A DNA stretch of 64,000 bases from positions 44,164 through 108,163 of the forward strand of contig NZ_JADOUY010000008.1 in assembly GCF_015752285.1 (NCBI RefSeq), written 5' to 3'. This document shows, one piece after another, positions 28,401 through 34,316 of the stretch (its first letter is position 1; every line of letters begins with the position of its first letter). A model generated the notes under the pieces. That model was given only the letters and a program-made list of their open reading frames with translations, searched no databases and was not told the origin of the DNA. The position numbers and the translations under genes were made by a program. This DNA comes from Mycetocola_A sp015752285. Its GTDB lineage: Bacteria; Actinomycetota; Actinomycetes; Actinomycetales; Microbacteriaceae.

Positions 28401-29197
28401 AAGATGCCGGTGACTCCTTCATGTTCGCCGATGCCGACCCACAGGTTGCGCACGCCCGCGCTGACCGCGAGCCCTTCAACACCGCTGGGTGAGACGAACA
28501 GCCGGATCTCGGGCAGATAAAGTCCTTGCCACGCATCGGGGAGCACTCGGGCTGTGGCCGGGACTCCGCTCGGCCCTTCAGTCCCTGACAGGTCGAGCAC
28601 GGCGGTGCGGTAGGCGAAGCCGACGGTGTCGCCCGGGCCGATCAGGGCGTGCGGTGGTTCCATCCGGACGAAATCGTAGGTGTTTTCCGTCGGTGAGCCG
28701 GTCGTTGTCGCGGAGAGCAGTTTCGCCGCGGTCGATGCACCGGCGAGCTGCATCACCCTGATCCGGGTGGCGGGCAGCACGAACGCGACCGTCGGCTGAG
28801 CCGGATCGGCACGCAACTGGCCCCGGGAGTCGACGAAAGCTCCGCGAAGGAACGGGGTGCGGATGGCAATCGACGGGGCGCCGACGATGATCCGCCACCC
28901 GCTGTCTCGTGTCCCGCCAGGACCGGTGAGGTGCAAGCCAAGAGCGGCGGAGACGTTCGGGTCGCGGAACTCGATCGGTGTTCCGCTCGACCCGCCGCTT
29001 GTGCTGAAGCCTCCCGTGCGAGGATCGAGCGCGAGCGGACCGGTGAGATTCATCGTTGCGGTGTAGACAGACCACGTGCCATCGGCATCCGTCTCTTCGA
29101 CCGGTCCGGTGCCGTCGACGCTTTCGAGAGTGGATCTGAGGCCGTCGAGATTTCCGGAGTTCTGGGCGCCTGCCGGGAGTTCGTCCCAGAGTGACAT
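22448..29197 (-). CDS. Giant protein with OmpA-like and amphipathic beta-repeat regions (2249 aa)
   Basis: A 2249-residue protein with no signal peptide. An N-terminal beta-rich region (about 1-450) is followed by an OmpA-like segment (about 450-570: LTVDGYASYEGD, then NRELSERRRDMAISILRRIGF). A hydrophobic Ala-rich stretch lies near 730-770. Residues about 770-1315 form a long run of alternating hydrophobic/polar strands with Gly turns (LGVDLGIVTVDTVRVRARLD; FKGAFDLTIVPVNIRASAVL; SGLGIYGFMGGVGVNYAR). This resembles the large-protein domain DUF6603 and lipid-transfer beta-grooves. The remaining 930 residues are beta-sandwich-like. ATG 29197 has AGGTGG upstream; a GTG three codons earlier is possible. 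It lies between an S8 protease and a second giant gene. The domain names other than OmpA are tentative. Confidence 0.8.
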   Translation of the reverse strand: MSLWDELPAGAQNSGNLDGLRSTLESVDGTGPVEETDADGTWSVYTATMNLTGPLALDPRTGGFSTSGGSSGTPIEFRDPNVSAALGLHLTGPGGTRDSGWRIIVGAPSIAIRTPFLRGAFVDSRGQLRADPAQPTVAFVLPATRIRVMQLAGASTAAKLLSATTTGSPTENTYDFVRMEPPHALIGPGDTVGFAYRTAVLDLSGTEGPSGVPATARVLPDAWQGLYLPEIRLFVSPSGVEGLAVSAGVRNLWVGIGEHEGVTGIFEAEVVNRGQTPSLSVRFGTSSGEYIADPGTGTAQLPETSTIFVDTAGGLAPISIAISVNGIGTNDDRAAVTTPATGTITITVSARDSAAHETTRTFTATRRTASVTTGGAGDSLVTVTPARWDSHVIVREAVSASTVTVRLEPRDSVAWSWPGGTSTGETAEVPVGAGGTVVVTATFTAVQRAVADCFFLFDRPHPSDGDPYARNESRTHAEPAADRDHHGSSVTFTRHMSDRLAAIGAGTKLTVDGYASYEGDNSSPEQDDNRELSERRRDMAISILRRIGFTNVVQGAAFGHDPARTQAPLGPTGVTSPPIPAAGASGWWRARVYSEPPAAPEICTAEIRRRATPPPTDTDPKPPAQQRPDCFRKIGVRVEFVRSTFIRGEIYGEFDIETAAESALQRNGQPALRTGARNPSDGICVFLLRLRLSEDRGAWEMTGEFRALDADLDGLAKMDQATANATALNILGALSILAPLTSSATQLSPAAGAVVALGSVALGASDLIHTHTLILRGGELTVSDGIVGPDGTTTVADSGTQVSVLLDLEVVFSFDLGIVRVDQAHPVTTRYKAVGVRSQWGTEGTGGDLEYVPLPVFDPSRGYTLDVPAGALSAAPPLDELLRILGFRVSRDNPTYLEIEVGLGVDLGIVTVDTVRVRARLDSPTLDVQLTKLAASLDIPGTIHGTGSIEFTDQGFKGAFDLTIVPVNIRASAVLAVESNDDGVTGVLIGAEVEFPVPILLGNSGLGIYGFMGGVGVNYARKERTDLQVPALVWLQDQFARPGGVMDPTGWQLTPGSYAFAAGMLVGTVDAGFTVHLKGIVIIEVPGPRLLLVMKADVLSLPPVLDSNQSATFLAVLDIDFGRGTITIGIVAAYEIESVLKIRVPITAFFNSQQPEDWFVELGNYTDRVTVEVLDVLSGSGYLMVHGNGISLPTDPALAVPSGIAVATGFHLQAVLMGSKAVGLYLEVAAGFDAILGLDPFYLGGIIYVRGELRLWIVGISASAELVVQVGKRKVGDVWVTEPYVHGEVCGSVDFFFFEVKGCVELTIGEETTPTPDPLPLVMGVSLIARTPAKLEGTGANSSIDGKLSDAVDITPSAGAPDELPTVPLDAIPAITFRTAPTGAGPIVLGAAAFGTSGAAANPWTRIGDRWWRYELVNVTLDGPLTPATGKTPSTWWAAPADAGPVAGPTLALLDWLPTPHSAAVPYGEALTTQVKHRWGTVCGNAAPPARLLWTFDRCPTGPSPVGWRLDGVAWPDPPDRPRSIPVAGRVDITEPWRIDPVTDRVQATQPATVIGDAVPCYNGRPGTADDPMKYWQTGQPLTFSNRVLPSAAFADVTAQLASGGLFRDLVAIRQENSWDPSTGDPRRRTAFDCEGRILRSPERDEAEPAPFGPDADKERVKQVWNDTAFSPDRLADAVTIDVGTDEFVDVSILLLVPERGLGGNAVVSVRDADGGELGEERIGTGHFINAGNPLPAGWVDPAGPWADPVQRAGRIAARVAATSQQGLYAVLISLRDLPDRASRLVVGWDRDAGQSGDFPAFYVVAAEGMLRSEQRRYDWDSTSRESDRQALSNALTQAPDDHALLVPGELYTVHVTWKAASADGDVQPAASPDPTWGAEETQSYRFQADPASESPKDLSPWILATTPGMDDVGVFLTEKVRIAFATQKVAALFDAYGQQLRLVVRAASGHHPEPPTGGGSAASFVIPVEAAAPFGSIGATFGVQTPWEQAVREMLGETGQRCVPSSGSGSHTYTLTLDYDFEPLTDYLIDIHAVPTASPPTTTGLVHRIGFTTSRFESAAGLAGFISPAPVEHRVVPLTGPIAGLPTTPTGAQVDEAFQAAGLAVPQVPDFPRVQVLWTTDAVPQPFAVVLECSEPLWRSRVVPTVIPAPPDSPDPSHTYWAGRPADWLSVVPGTAPPADSDPPRAGISRIIRGPGGTRAVVLLAAGSRGTEARLDLRTAADQLAGTPESFVTAARISLLRAPWEVED

Positions 29198-29213
29198 GTC
29201 CACCACCTAGCTC

Positions 29214-29232
29214 GCAGGCGCGACGCGCCTGC
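29214..29232 (-). promoter_or_regulatory. Leader hairpin before the giant gene
   Basis: Inverted repeat GCAGGCGC / GCGCCTGC with a 3-base loop, about 16 bases upstream of the start codon and inside the predicted 5' leader. It could limit translation or be a protein site. Confidence 0.5.
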
Positions 29233-29263
29233 TATGAATAGTGCTCAGGTTCGGGTGTGGCTC

Positions 29264-29293
29264 ACCATATTCCCGCGAATCGAGCGCCGTCAA
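29264..29293 (-). promoter_or_regulatory. Promoter for the two giant genes
   Basis: Minus-strand -35 TTGACG (29288-29293), 18-bp spacer, -10 TATGGT (29264-29269), in the 144-bp gap between the S8 gene and the giant gene. Confidence 0.6.
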
Positions 29294-29341
29294 CCCGCTC
29301 CCGGGTGCGAAATTCCGAGCGGATGGCGGTGTCTGTCTGGG

Positions 29342-30928
29342 TCAGAGAAAGGTCGCAGCGAACGCCGGTGAACAGCTCGCGGGGACGCCGATTCGCGCGG
29401 CGCGCGTGCGGCTCCCGCTGAGGATGGATGCCCGGAGAGCCGGCTCCTCGACGAGGTGGAACGCGAGTTCGCCTTCGAAACGAGCGACGGTCGAGCGCAG
29501 CTCAGGGCCGGCGAGGCCGAACCACCCGGCGAGTGCGGTTTCGAGGTCGGTCTCGCTCTCGTTCACCATCGCAGCCAGTCGCGTGATCGGGGCGTCGACG
29601 GCGCCCCCGCGCCTCGGGATCGTGTCATCGGGAGAAGGGAGCGTGGCGGCAAGCAGACCGGCAGCATCAACGATGCCCGACCCGAAATCGCCCGCATCCC
29701 AGCCCTCAGGCACTCGCGAGCCAGCGGTGACGAGAACCCGACGAAAGGCATCCTGAAGCCCTGCGCCGTATCGCGCCCGCAGCGCCTCAGGGCCGTGGTG
29801 TGCCAACCAGAGAGCGGCCGCGCCGGCGACGTGCGCGACGGCGTAGGACGAGCCGGAGGACCGGAACACGCTGGCGTGCGGTGTGCCGTCCACCCATTCG
29901 TAACCCGCGACGTGCACGCCCCAGCCGGGAGCGCTGACATCGACGGCTCGTCCCCGCGAGGATTCCGGCCACGGCTGGCCGTCCGGACCTGTCGCCGCGA
30001 CCGCCAGGCAGTTCGGGTAGGAGGCTGGCGCCACGACGATGCGCACGTTGTTGCCTGCTGCGGCCATCACGAGCATCCCGGCGTCGACCGCCCGCTGGAT
30101 CGCGGCCCGCAGGCCGAAGAACCCCTTGCCGCCGACGCTGATCGACACGAGGTCGCACCCGGTGCTGCGGGCGTGGTCGACGGCCCGGGCGACGTCACTG
30201 TCGAAAAGCTGGACAACACTCTCCACCGCGCGCAGCGGCACCACGCGTGACCCGGGAGCCACACCGACGATTCCCCGCTCTTCAGTTCCCTGTCCTGCCA
30301 TCACGCTCGCCGTCGTTGTGCCGTGGCCGGGGAACGGCAGCGGCCACGGGGAGTGGTCAGGGTCCATCAGCGGGTCGAGGGCGTCGTCGTCATCGTCGAT
30401 CAGGTCCCGATCGGTCTCGAGGTCGAGTGCGTCACGACCGAGTCGAGGATGCACCGTGTACCCGGTGTCCGGGTGCCCGATCCGGATGCCGGCACCCCGC
30501 GTCGGTTCAATCGACCAGGCGTCGTCGCAGCGGATGGCGTCACGTGCCCATCGACGCACCTCGCTGCCCGGCGGGAACTCCGCGGCGTCGGACGACCGGA
30601 GAGCGTCGACACTCCGGCCGAATGCGGTGACAGGGAGATCCGCCTCGGCGCGGCTGGCCACGCCGGTCGTGAGGATCTCCTGCACCAGCGTGTGGGCGCG
30701 GCGCGCGTACTCGGGTGTGCCCACGTGCTCATCGACCCGGCCGCGGATCAGCCACAGCTCGCTGTCATCCGTTAGGAGTGTGTCGATGCGCCAGCCGGGA
30801 AGCGAGCCGTCGAGCACCTCACGCAGGGGTCCGGGTGGAGTCGACAGCGGCTGCGAGCTCTCGAGGCCGATCCGCAGTTCGTGCACCCGCTGCGCTGTTC
30901 CGGCGTCGTTGCCGTCCATGTTGCACAT
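29342..30928 (-). CDS. S8-family subtilisin-like serine protease without signal peptide
   Basis: 528-residue subtilase. The triad is complete: Asp154 in IGHPDTGYT, His202 in FPGHGTTTASVMAG, Ser361 in SSGSSYAVAHVAGAAALW; the oxyanion Asn is in AAAGNN. About 125 N-terminal residues form a domain that may be an intramolecular propeptide, and about 100 C-terminal residues follow the catalytic core. No signal peptide or TM anchor, so it is not a mycosin-type membrane protease. It is encoded 68 bp after the Tad operon and upstream of the two giant genes, so it may process them or be a co-exported effector. ATG 30928 or 30919 could be the start; neither has ideal spacing from GGAG. Confidence 0.88.
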   Translation of the reverse strand: MCNMDGNDAGTAQRVHELRIGLESSQPLSTPPGPLREVLDGSLPGWRIDTLLTDDSELWLIRGRVDEHVGTPEYARRAHTLVQEILTTGVASRAEADLPVTAFGRSVDALRSSDAAEFPPGSEVRRWARDAIRCDDAWSIEPTRGAGIRIGHPDTGYTVHPRLGRDALDLETDRDLIDDDDDALDPLMDPDHSPWPLPFPGHGTTTASVMAGQGTEERGIVGVAPGSRVVPLRAVESVVQLFDSDVARAVDHARSTGCDLVSISVGGKGFFGLRAAIQRAVDAGMLVMAAAGNNVRIVVAPASYPNCLAVAATGPDGQPWPESSRGRAVDVSAPGWGVHVAGYEWVDGTPHASVFRSSGSSYAVAHVAGAAALWLAHHGPEALRARYGAGLQDAFRRVLVTAGSRVPEGWDAGDFGSGIVDAAGLLAATLPSPDDTIPRRGGAVDAPITRLAAMVNESETDLETALAGWFGLAGPELRSTVARFEGELAFHLVEEPALRASILSGSRTRAARIGVPASCSPAFAATFL

Positions 30929-30931
30929 CCG

Positions 30932-30953
30932 CTCCGGTCCGTCTGGACCGGAG
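30932..30953. promoter_or_regulatory. Inverted repeat over the S8 transcription start
   Basis: Nine-base arms CTCCGGTCC and GGACCGGAG around a 4-base centre, overlapping two bases of the -10 box and the expected start of transcription. The position suits a repressor operator better than an RNA hairpin. Confidence 0.55.
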
Positions 30954-30980
30954 CCTAGCCACGCCAGACGCGCCCGGCAA
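30952..30980 (-). promoter_or_regulatory. Promoter of the S8 protease gene
   Basis: Minus-strand -35 TTGCCG (30975-30980), 17-bp spacer, -10 TAGGCT (30952-30957), the latter the common Microbacteriaceae form. It separates the S8 gene from the Tad operon transcriptionally, at least in part. Confidence 0.6.
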
Positions 30981-30996
30981 GATCGGCCCCGGCATC

Positions 30997-31443
30997 TCAG
31001 CGGAACACCGACCGCGCGACGGCCGTCACTTCCAGCCGAATGCCATCGGGCACGAACAGGGTCAGCACGGGTGGTTGCCAGGCCGATGACACCGTTACCG
31101 TGGCACTTCGCCCGTCGTGCGAGACGGCATCCTCGAGCACAAGCTGGTCGAAACTGCCGATCGGATTGTCGTCGAGGAACCCGGCGACCGCCGAGCGCAC
31201 CGCGGGCGAGCGGAGGGTGAGTGTCGGTTCGCCCCCGTCGAGAGAGACCTCCGACAGCTCAAACGCCTCGGCTCCGACGAGGGCAGCGGCGTCGGCGAGG
31301 CTGTAGAGGCGCTTCCGTTCGAGGTACAGCGACGTCGCTGCTGCCGCCACGAGAATGAGCACGAGCGCCATCATGCCGAAGAAGATCGCGAGGAGAAGGG
31401 TCGAGCCGTTTTCGGTGTCCGTACCGCGCAGCATCCGTCTCAT
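30997..31443 (-). CDS. TadG-like pilus assembly protein (Rv3654c-like)
   Basis: 148-residue minor-pilin-like protein: a short basic N-terminus, then GSTLLLAIFFGMMALVLILVAAAATSLYLERKRLYSLADAAALVGAEA, the N-terminal helix and ADAAAL.GA motif of TadG/Rv3654c proteins. The rest is a small extracytoplasmic domain. It is the last gene of the Tad operon; the start overlaps the upstream stop (ATGA). Confidence 0.85.
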   Translation of the reverse strand: MRRMLRGTDTENGSTLLLAIFFGMMALVLILVAAAATSLYLERKRLYSLADAAALVGAEAFELSEVSLDGGEPTLTLRSPAVRSAVAGFLDDNPIGSFDQLVLEDAVSHDGRSATVTVSSAWQPPVLTLFVPDGIRLEVTAVARSVFR

Positions 31444-31925
31444 CGTTCAGACCAGAAGCGCGAGACCTGCTGCTTCGCCGTCGCCTGGATTGGAATGGTT
31501 GCAGCGGTCGACAGGTCGAGCACGTCGGGAACGAGCGGCAGTGTCACATCGATCCGGATCGTGACGGTGACCACCGAATTGCGCGCGGGACACTCTCCCG
31601 TGCTCGTTCCGCCGCACGAGATGGCAACGGATGCCGCTTCGGCCGGGATGCCGTAATCGGCCAGGCCGAATTCGACGGCGCGAGCAGCACGAACCGACGC
31701 TTCGTCCGGACTGGGCGCCTGCACGAAAACGCGGGCAGCCTGGCGCGCCGCGCCTTCAGCAGCGAGGGCACCCGCCTGGACGGACGCGAGCGTGACGATC
31801 AGGTAGACGAGAGGCACAAGCAGGATGAGCCCCGCAGTCACGAACTCGAGCGCCGCGGTCCCATCATCAGCGCCGACCCGCCGGGCCGCGGAAGCCTCAA
31901 TCCTCGAGGGTCTCGATCGCCGCAT
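31440..31925 (-). CDS. TadE-like minor pilin
   Basis: 161 residues. DDGTAALEFVTAGLILLVPLVYLIVTLASVQAGALAAEGAARQAARV is the TadE-type hydrophobic N-terminal helix with the Glu (ALEF) and the AARQAAR follow-on. Two cysteines (CGGTSTGEC) may form a disulfide outside the membrane. It overlaps the upstream TadE-like gene by 29 bases. Confidence 0.87.
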   Translation of the reverse strand: MRRSRPSRIEASAARRVGADDGTAALEFVTAGLILLVPLVYLIVTLASVQAGALAAEGAARQAARVFVQAPSPDEASVRAARAVEFGLADYGIPAEAASVAISCGGTSTGECPARNSVVTVTIRIDVTLPLVPDVLDLSTAATIPIQATAKQQVSRFWSER

Positions 31926-32298
31926 GACCGCTCACCTCGAGTGCTTCCTCTGCTCCGACCAGGCCGATGACCGGCAACCGCGTGACCACCGTGATCTCAA
32001 CGCTGGCATGCCCGAGAAAGGTACCGGTCCGTGCTGAGACGTTCCTGGCGAAGTCCGGCCCGATGGCGACCGTGATGAGTTCTCGGGTGCGCTCGATGCC
32101 ATCGGCCGGGCCGTTGTCGGCGAGCGCCGCAAATCGTGCGCCCTCCGCTGCGGCGTCGAGAACCGTGTTCCGGATGTGGAGGGCCAGGCCGAGTTGAAGC
32201 ACCGCCAGGGTCAGGACGGTGAGCAGCACAGCCACGAACGTGAACTCGACGACAGCCGAACCGGCCTCGCTCTTCCAGGCCGGGCTGCTCACGGTCAC
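31897..32298 (-). CDS. TadE-like minor pilin
   Basis: 133 residues beginning at GTG 32298, which overlaps the upstream stop (GTGA). EAGSAVVEFTFVAVLLTVLTLAVLQLGLALHIRNTVLDAAAEGARFAA is the TadE helix with the conserved Glu and the AAAEGARFAA segment. Probably a pseudopilin of the Tad fibre. Confidence 0.87.
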   Translation of the reverse strand: MTVSSPAWKSEAGSAVVEFTFVAVLLTVLTLAVLQLGLALHIRNTVLDAAAEGARFAALADNGPADGIERTRELITVAIGPDFARNVSARTGTFLGHASVEITVVTRLPVIGLVGAEEALEVSGHAAIETLED

Positions 32299-32480
32299 AT
32301 CCCCGAAACCCGGGCGATGGCCTGCTCGAAGATCTGGCTGAGCGCCGGCCCGGCCAGGCTCCAGATGAGGACGACGAGGCCAGCCGTCATCAGCGTGATC
32401 AGTACCCACCCGGGTACGTCTCCGGAGTCGTCGGTCACTCGGGCGCGCAGCGATCGGCGCCAGGTGGACAGGGTGCTCAT
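32295..32480 (-). CDS. Flp-type pilin-like small membrane protein
   Basis: 61 residues: a basic N-terminus, DDSGDVPGWVLITLMTAGLVVLIWSLAGPALSQIFEQAIARVSGM with a single TM helix. Its size and place between tadC and tadE are those of the Flp major pilin, although the Gly-Glu cleavage site is replaced by a Gly-Asp/Pro-Gly context. ATG 32480 has AGGAGA six bases upstream, the best ribosome site of the operon, fitting a protein made in excess. Confidence 0.8.
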   Translation of the reverse strand: MSTLSTWRRSLRARVTDDSGDVPGWVLITLMTAGLVVLIWSLAGPALSQIFEQAIARVSGM

Positions 32481-32514
32481 GATGTCTCCTTCACTTCGAC
32501 GGATGATGGCCGGG

Positions 32515-33453
32515 TCAGAATCCGGACTGGAGTACGAAGATTCCCGGGTAGATGGCGAACAGGATCGACAGCGGGAGTATGAGAAAGACGAGCGGGACCA
32601 GCATCGCCACCTCTTTCTTGCCGGCGATCTCCAGAAGACTGCGCTTCGCGTCGTCCCTTGCGTCCTGTGCCTGGGCGCGGAGCACCTCCGACAGAGGGGA
32701 ACCACGCTCAAGCGCTGCGCTCAGCTGTTCGACGCATCGGGTGAAAGCTGGGAGGTCGATTCGGCGTGCGCCGTCGTTCAGCGCTGTTGCGAGTGGGATC
32801 CCGGTATGGACGGCACTGGCCACCACCCGGAACTCCCTGCCGAGTTCGCCGGACCCCACCCGGGCGATACGGCGCAGCGAGTCGAGGATTCCCTCTCCGG
32901 CCGACAGGCTGAGACTCATGAACTCGAGCACGGTCGGAAGCTCGGCAGTGATCCGGGCCAGCCGTCCGCGCGCGGACCGCTTGAGCTGAAAGTCTCGCAG
33001 AACGGCACCACAGACGGCGCCGATCACCGGGGCGAGTGCGGCGACGACGCCCGGGAGAGTTCGGTCACTGCTCCCGACGGTTGACACGACGAGACCGAGA
33101 GCGGCGCCGACCAATGCCCAGGCGAGTTGCTCCGCCCGGAAGCGTCGAACGGTGATGGTCCGCCCGGCCTGGCCGAGTCGTTTCTGGACGAGCGCGTTTC
33201 CGCCGAGAAGCGTTCCGAGCGCGTCCGCGAGTCTGATGATGGTCGGCGCGAGAAGTGTCCCGAGGATCGGTACCGGGTCCACGAGTCGTTTGAGAGTGAA
33301 CAGCCGGGCCGGTTCCGAGACGTCGACGATGTAGGGCGCGACCCGATCGGCGAGAGTCGGCCCTCCCATCCGCGGCAGCAGCGCAACGACCGAACAGAGG
33401 CCGAGTCCCAGCACGACACCGAGCACGATTGCCCATGCCGATGCCGCGCTCAC
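32515..33453 (-). CDS. tadC: TadC, type II secretion F-domain membrane protein
   Basis: 312-residue platform protein of the Tad pilus. TM segments at the N-terminus (AWAIVLGVVLGLGLCSVVALL), middle and C-terminus (VAMLVPLVFLILPLSILFAIYPGIF), with the T2SSF cytoplasmic domain TAELPTVLEFMSLSLSAGEGILDSLRRIA and GTPLSEVLRAQA-like end. GTG 33453 overlaps the tadB stop. Confidence 0.88.
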   Translation of the reverse strand: MSAASAWAIVLGVVLGLGLCSVVALLPRMGGPTLADRVAPYIVDVSEPARLFTLKRLVDPVPILGTLLAPTIIRLADALGTLLGGNALVQKRLGQAGRTITVRRFRAEQLAWALVGAALGLVVSTVGSSDRTLPGVVAALAPVIGAVCGAVLRDFQLKRSARGRLARITAELPTVLEFMSLSLSAGEGILDSLRRIARVGSGELGREFRVVASAVHTGIPLATALNDGARRIDLPAFTRCVEQLSAALERGSPLSEVLRAQAQDARDDAKRSLLEIAGKKEVAMLVPLVFLILPLSILFAIYPGIFVLQSGF

Positions 33454-34316
33454 TGGAACCACCGCCTCTCCTGCGGCAGTCGGCCAATTGCCAGCATCAT
33501 CCGATACGCCAGCAGGGACACCGCCGCGCCACCGGCGATGAGTACGGCACCTCCTGCCGAGTTGTACGCGAGTGCCGCTTCCGGGCGCGTTGCGAGCAGC
33601 AGAAGGATGCACCACGGTGCGGCGACGCCCAGCCTGGCCGCATTGCGGATCCAGGATTGCCGCGCTTCGACTTCGGCACGAATGGCGATGTCTTCACGCA
33701 GATAGGCGGCGAGACTGCGGAGCACCACGGTGAGATCGGTTCCTCCGACATCGCGGGCCATCCGCAGGGTTTCGATGATGCGGTCGGGAACCGGGTCGGC
33801 GAGGTTTGCTTTCAGGCGGTCGAGGCACCCACCGAACGAACCGGTGCGGCGGTAGTCGCCTTCGAAGTCGAGAAACTCGCCACGGAGTGACTCCGGGCCG
33901 GAGTGGGCAAGACTCGCAACGGCATCCGGGAGCGCGAGGCCGGAGCGAACGGCGCCGACCAGGTGATCGACGACGTCGGGCCAGAGCGAACGGTTCAACG
34001 CTCGGCGGGCGCGGGCACGCCAGATGACCGCGACCGCGGGAAGAACCCCACCCACCACAGCGGCGCACAGCGACAACGCCCCGACGCCGATCAGAGCCTG
34101 AGCGAGCCCGCCGGTGAGGATGGCGATGAGCAGCGACAGGGTGACGAACACCGCTGGAGGAACTCGACCGAGTCCGGCGAGCGCCAGTGTCGAGGTGAAG
34201 CCGCCACCGCCGGGAGCAGCCCTGACCTTCTTCTCGCGACGTCGAGGGACGAGCCAGGGTGAAACGGCGAGCAGTATCCCGGCGGCGAGCAGGCATCCCA
34301 GCAGCAGCCACATCAT
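33450..34316 (-). CDS. tadB: TadB, type II secretion F-domain membrane protein
   Basis: 288-residue platform protein. N-terminal TM, then paired TM segments, and the T2SSF domain LWPDVVDHLVGAVRSGLALPDAVASLA with GGTDLTVVLRSLAAYLRED. The ATG overlaps the tadA stop (ATGA). With TadC it forms the inner-membrane platform on which the ATPase acts. Confidence 0.88.
   Translation of the reverse strand: MMWLLLGCLLAAGILLAVSPWLVPRRREKKVRAAPGGGGFTSTLALAGLGRVPPAVFVTLSLLIAILTGGLAQALIGVGALSLCAAVVGGVLPAVAVIWRARARRALNRSLWPDVVDHLVGAVRSGLALPDAVASLAHSGPESLRGEFLDFEGDYRRTGSFGGCLDRLKANLADPVPDRIIETLRMARDVGGTDLTVVLRSLAAYLREDIAIRAEVEARQSWIRNAARLGVAAPWCILLLLATRPEAALAYNSAGGAVLIAGGAAVSLLAYRMMLAIGRLPQERRWFQ

Noticed and set aside
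18828..30928. Extracellular contractile injection system
   Set aside because: No sheath, tube, baseplate, spike or AAA ATPase gene in the cluster; only large beta-rich proteins and a protease.
29342..30928. Mycosin of a type VII secretion system
   Set aside because: No signal peptide, no C-terminal TM anchor, and no EccC/EccD/WXG100 genes in the window.
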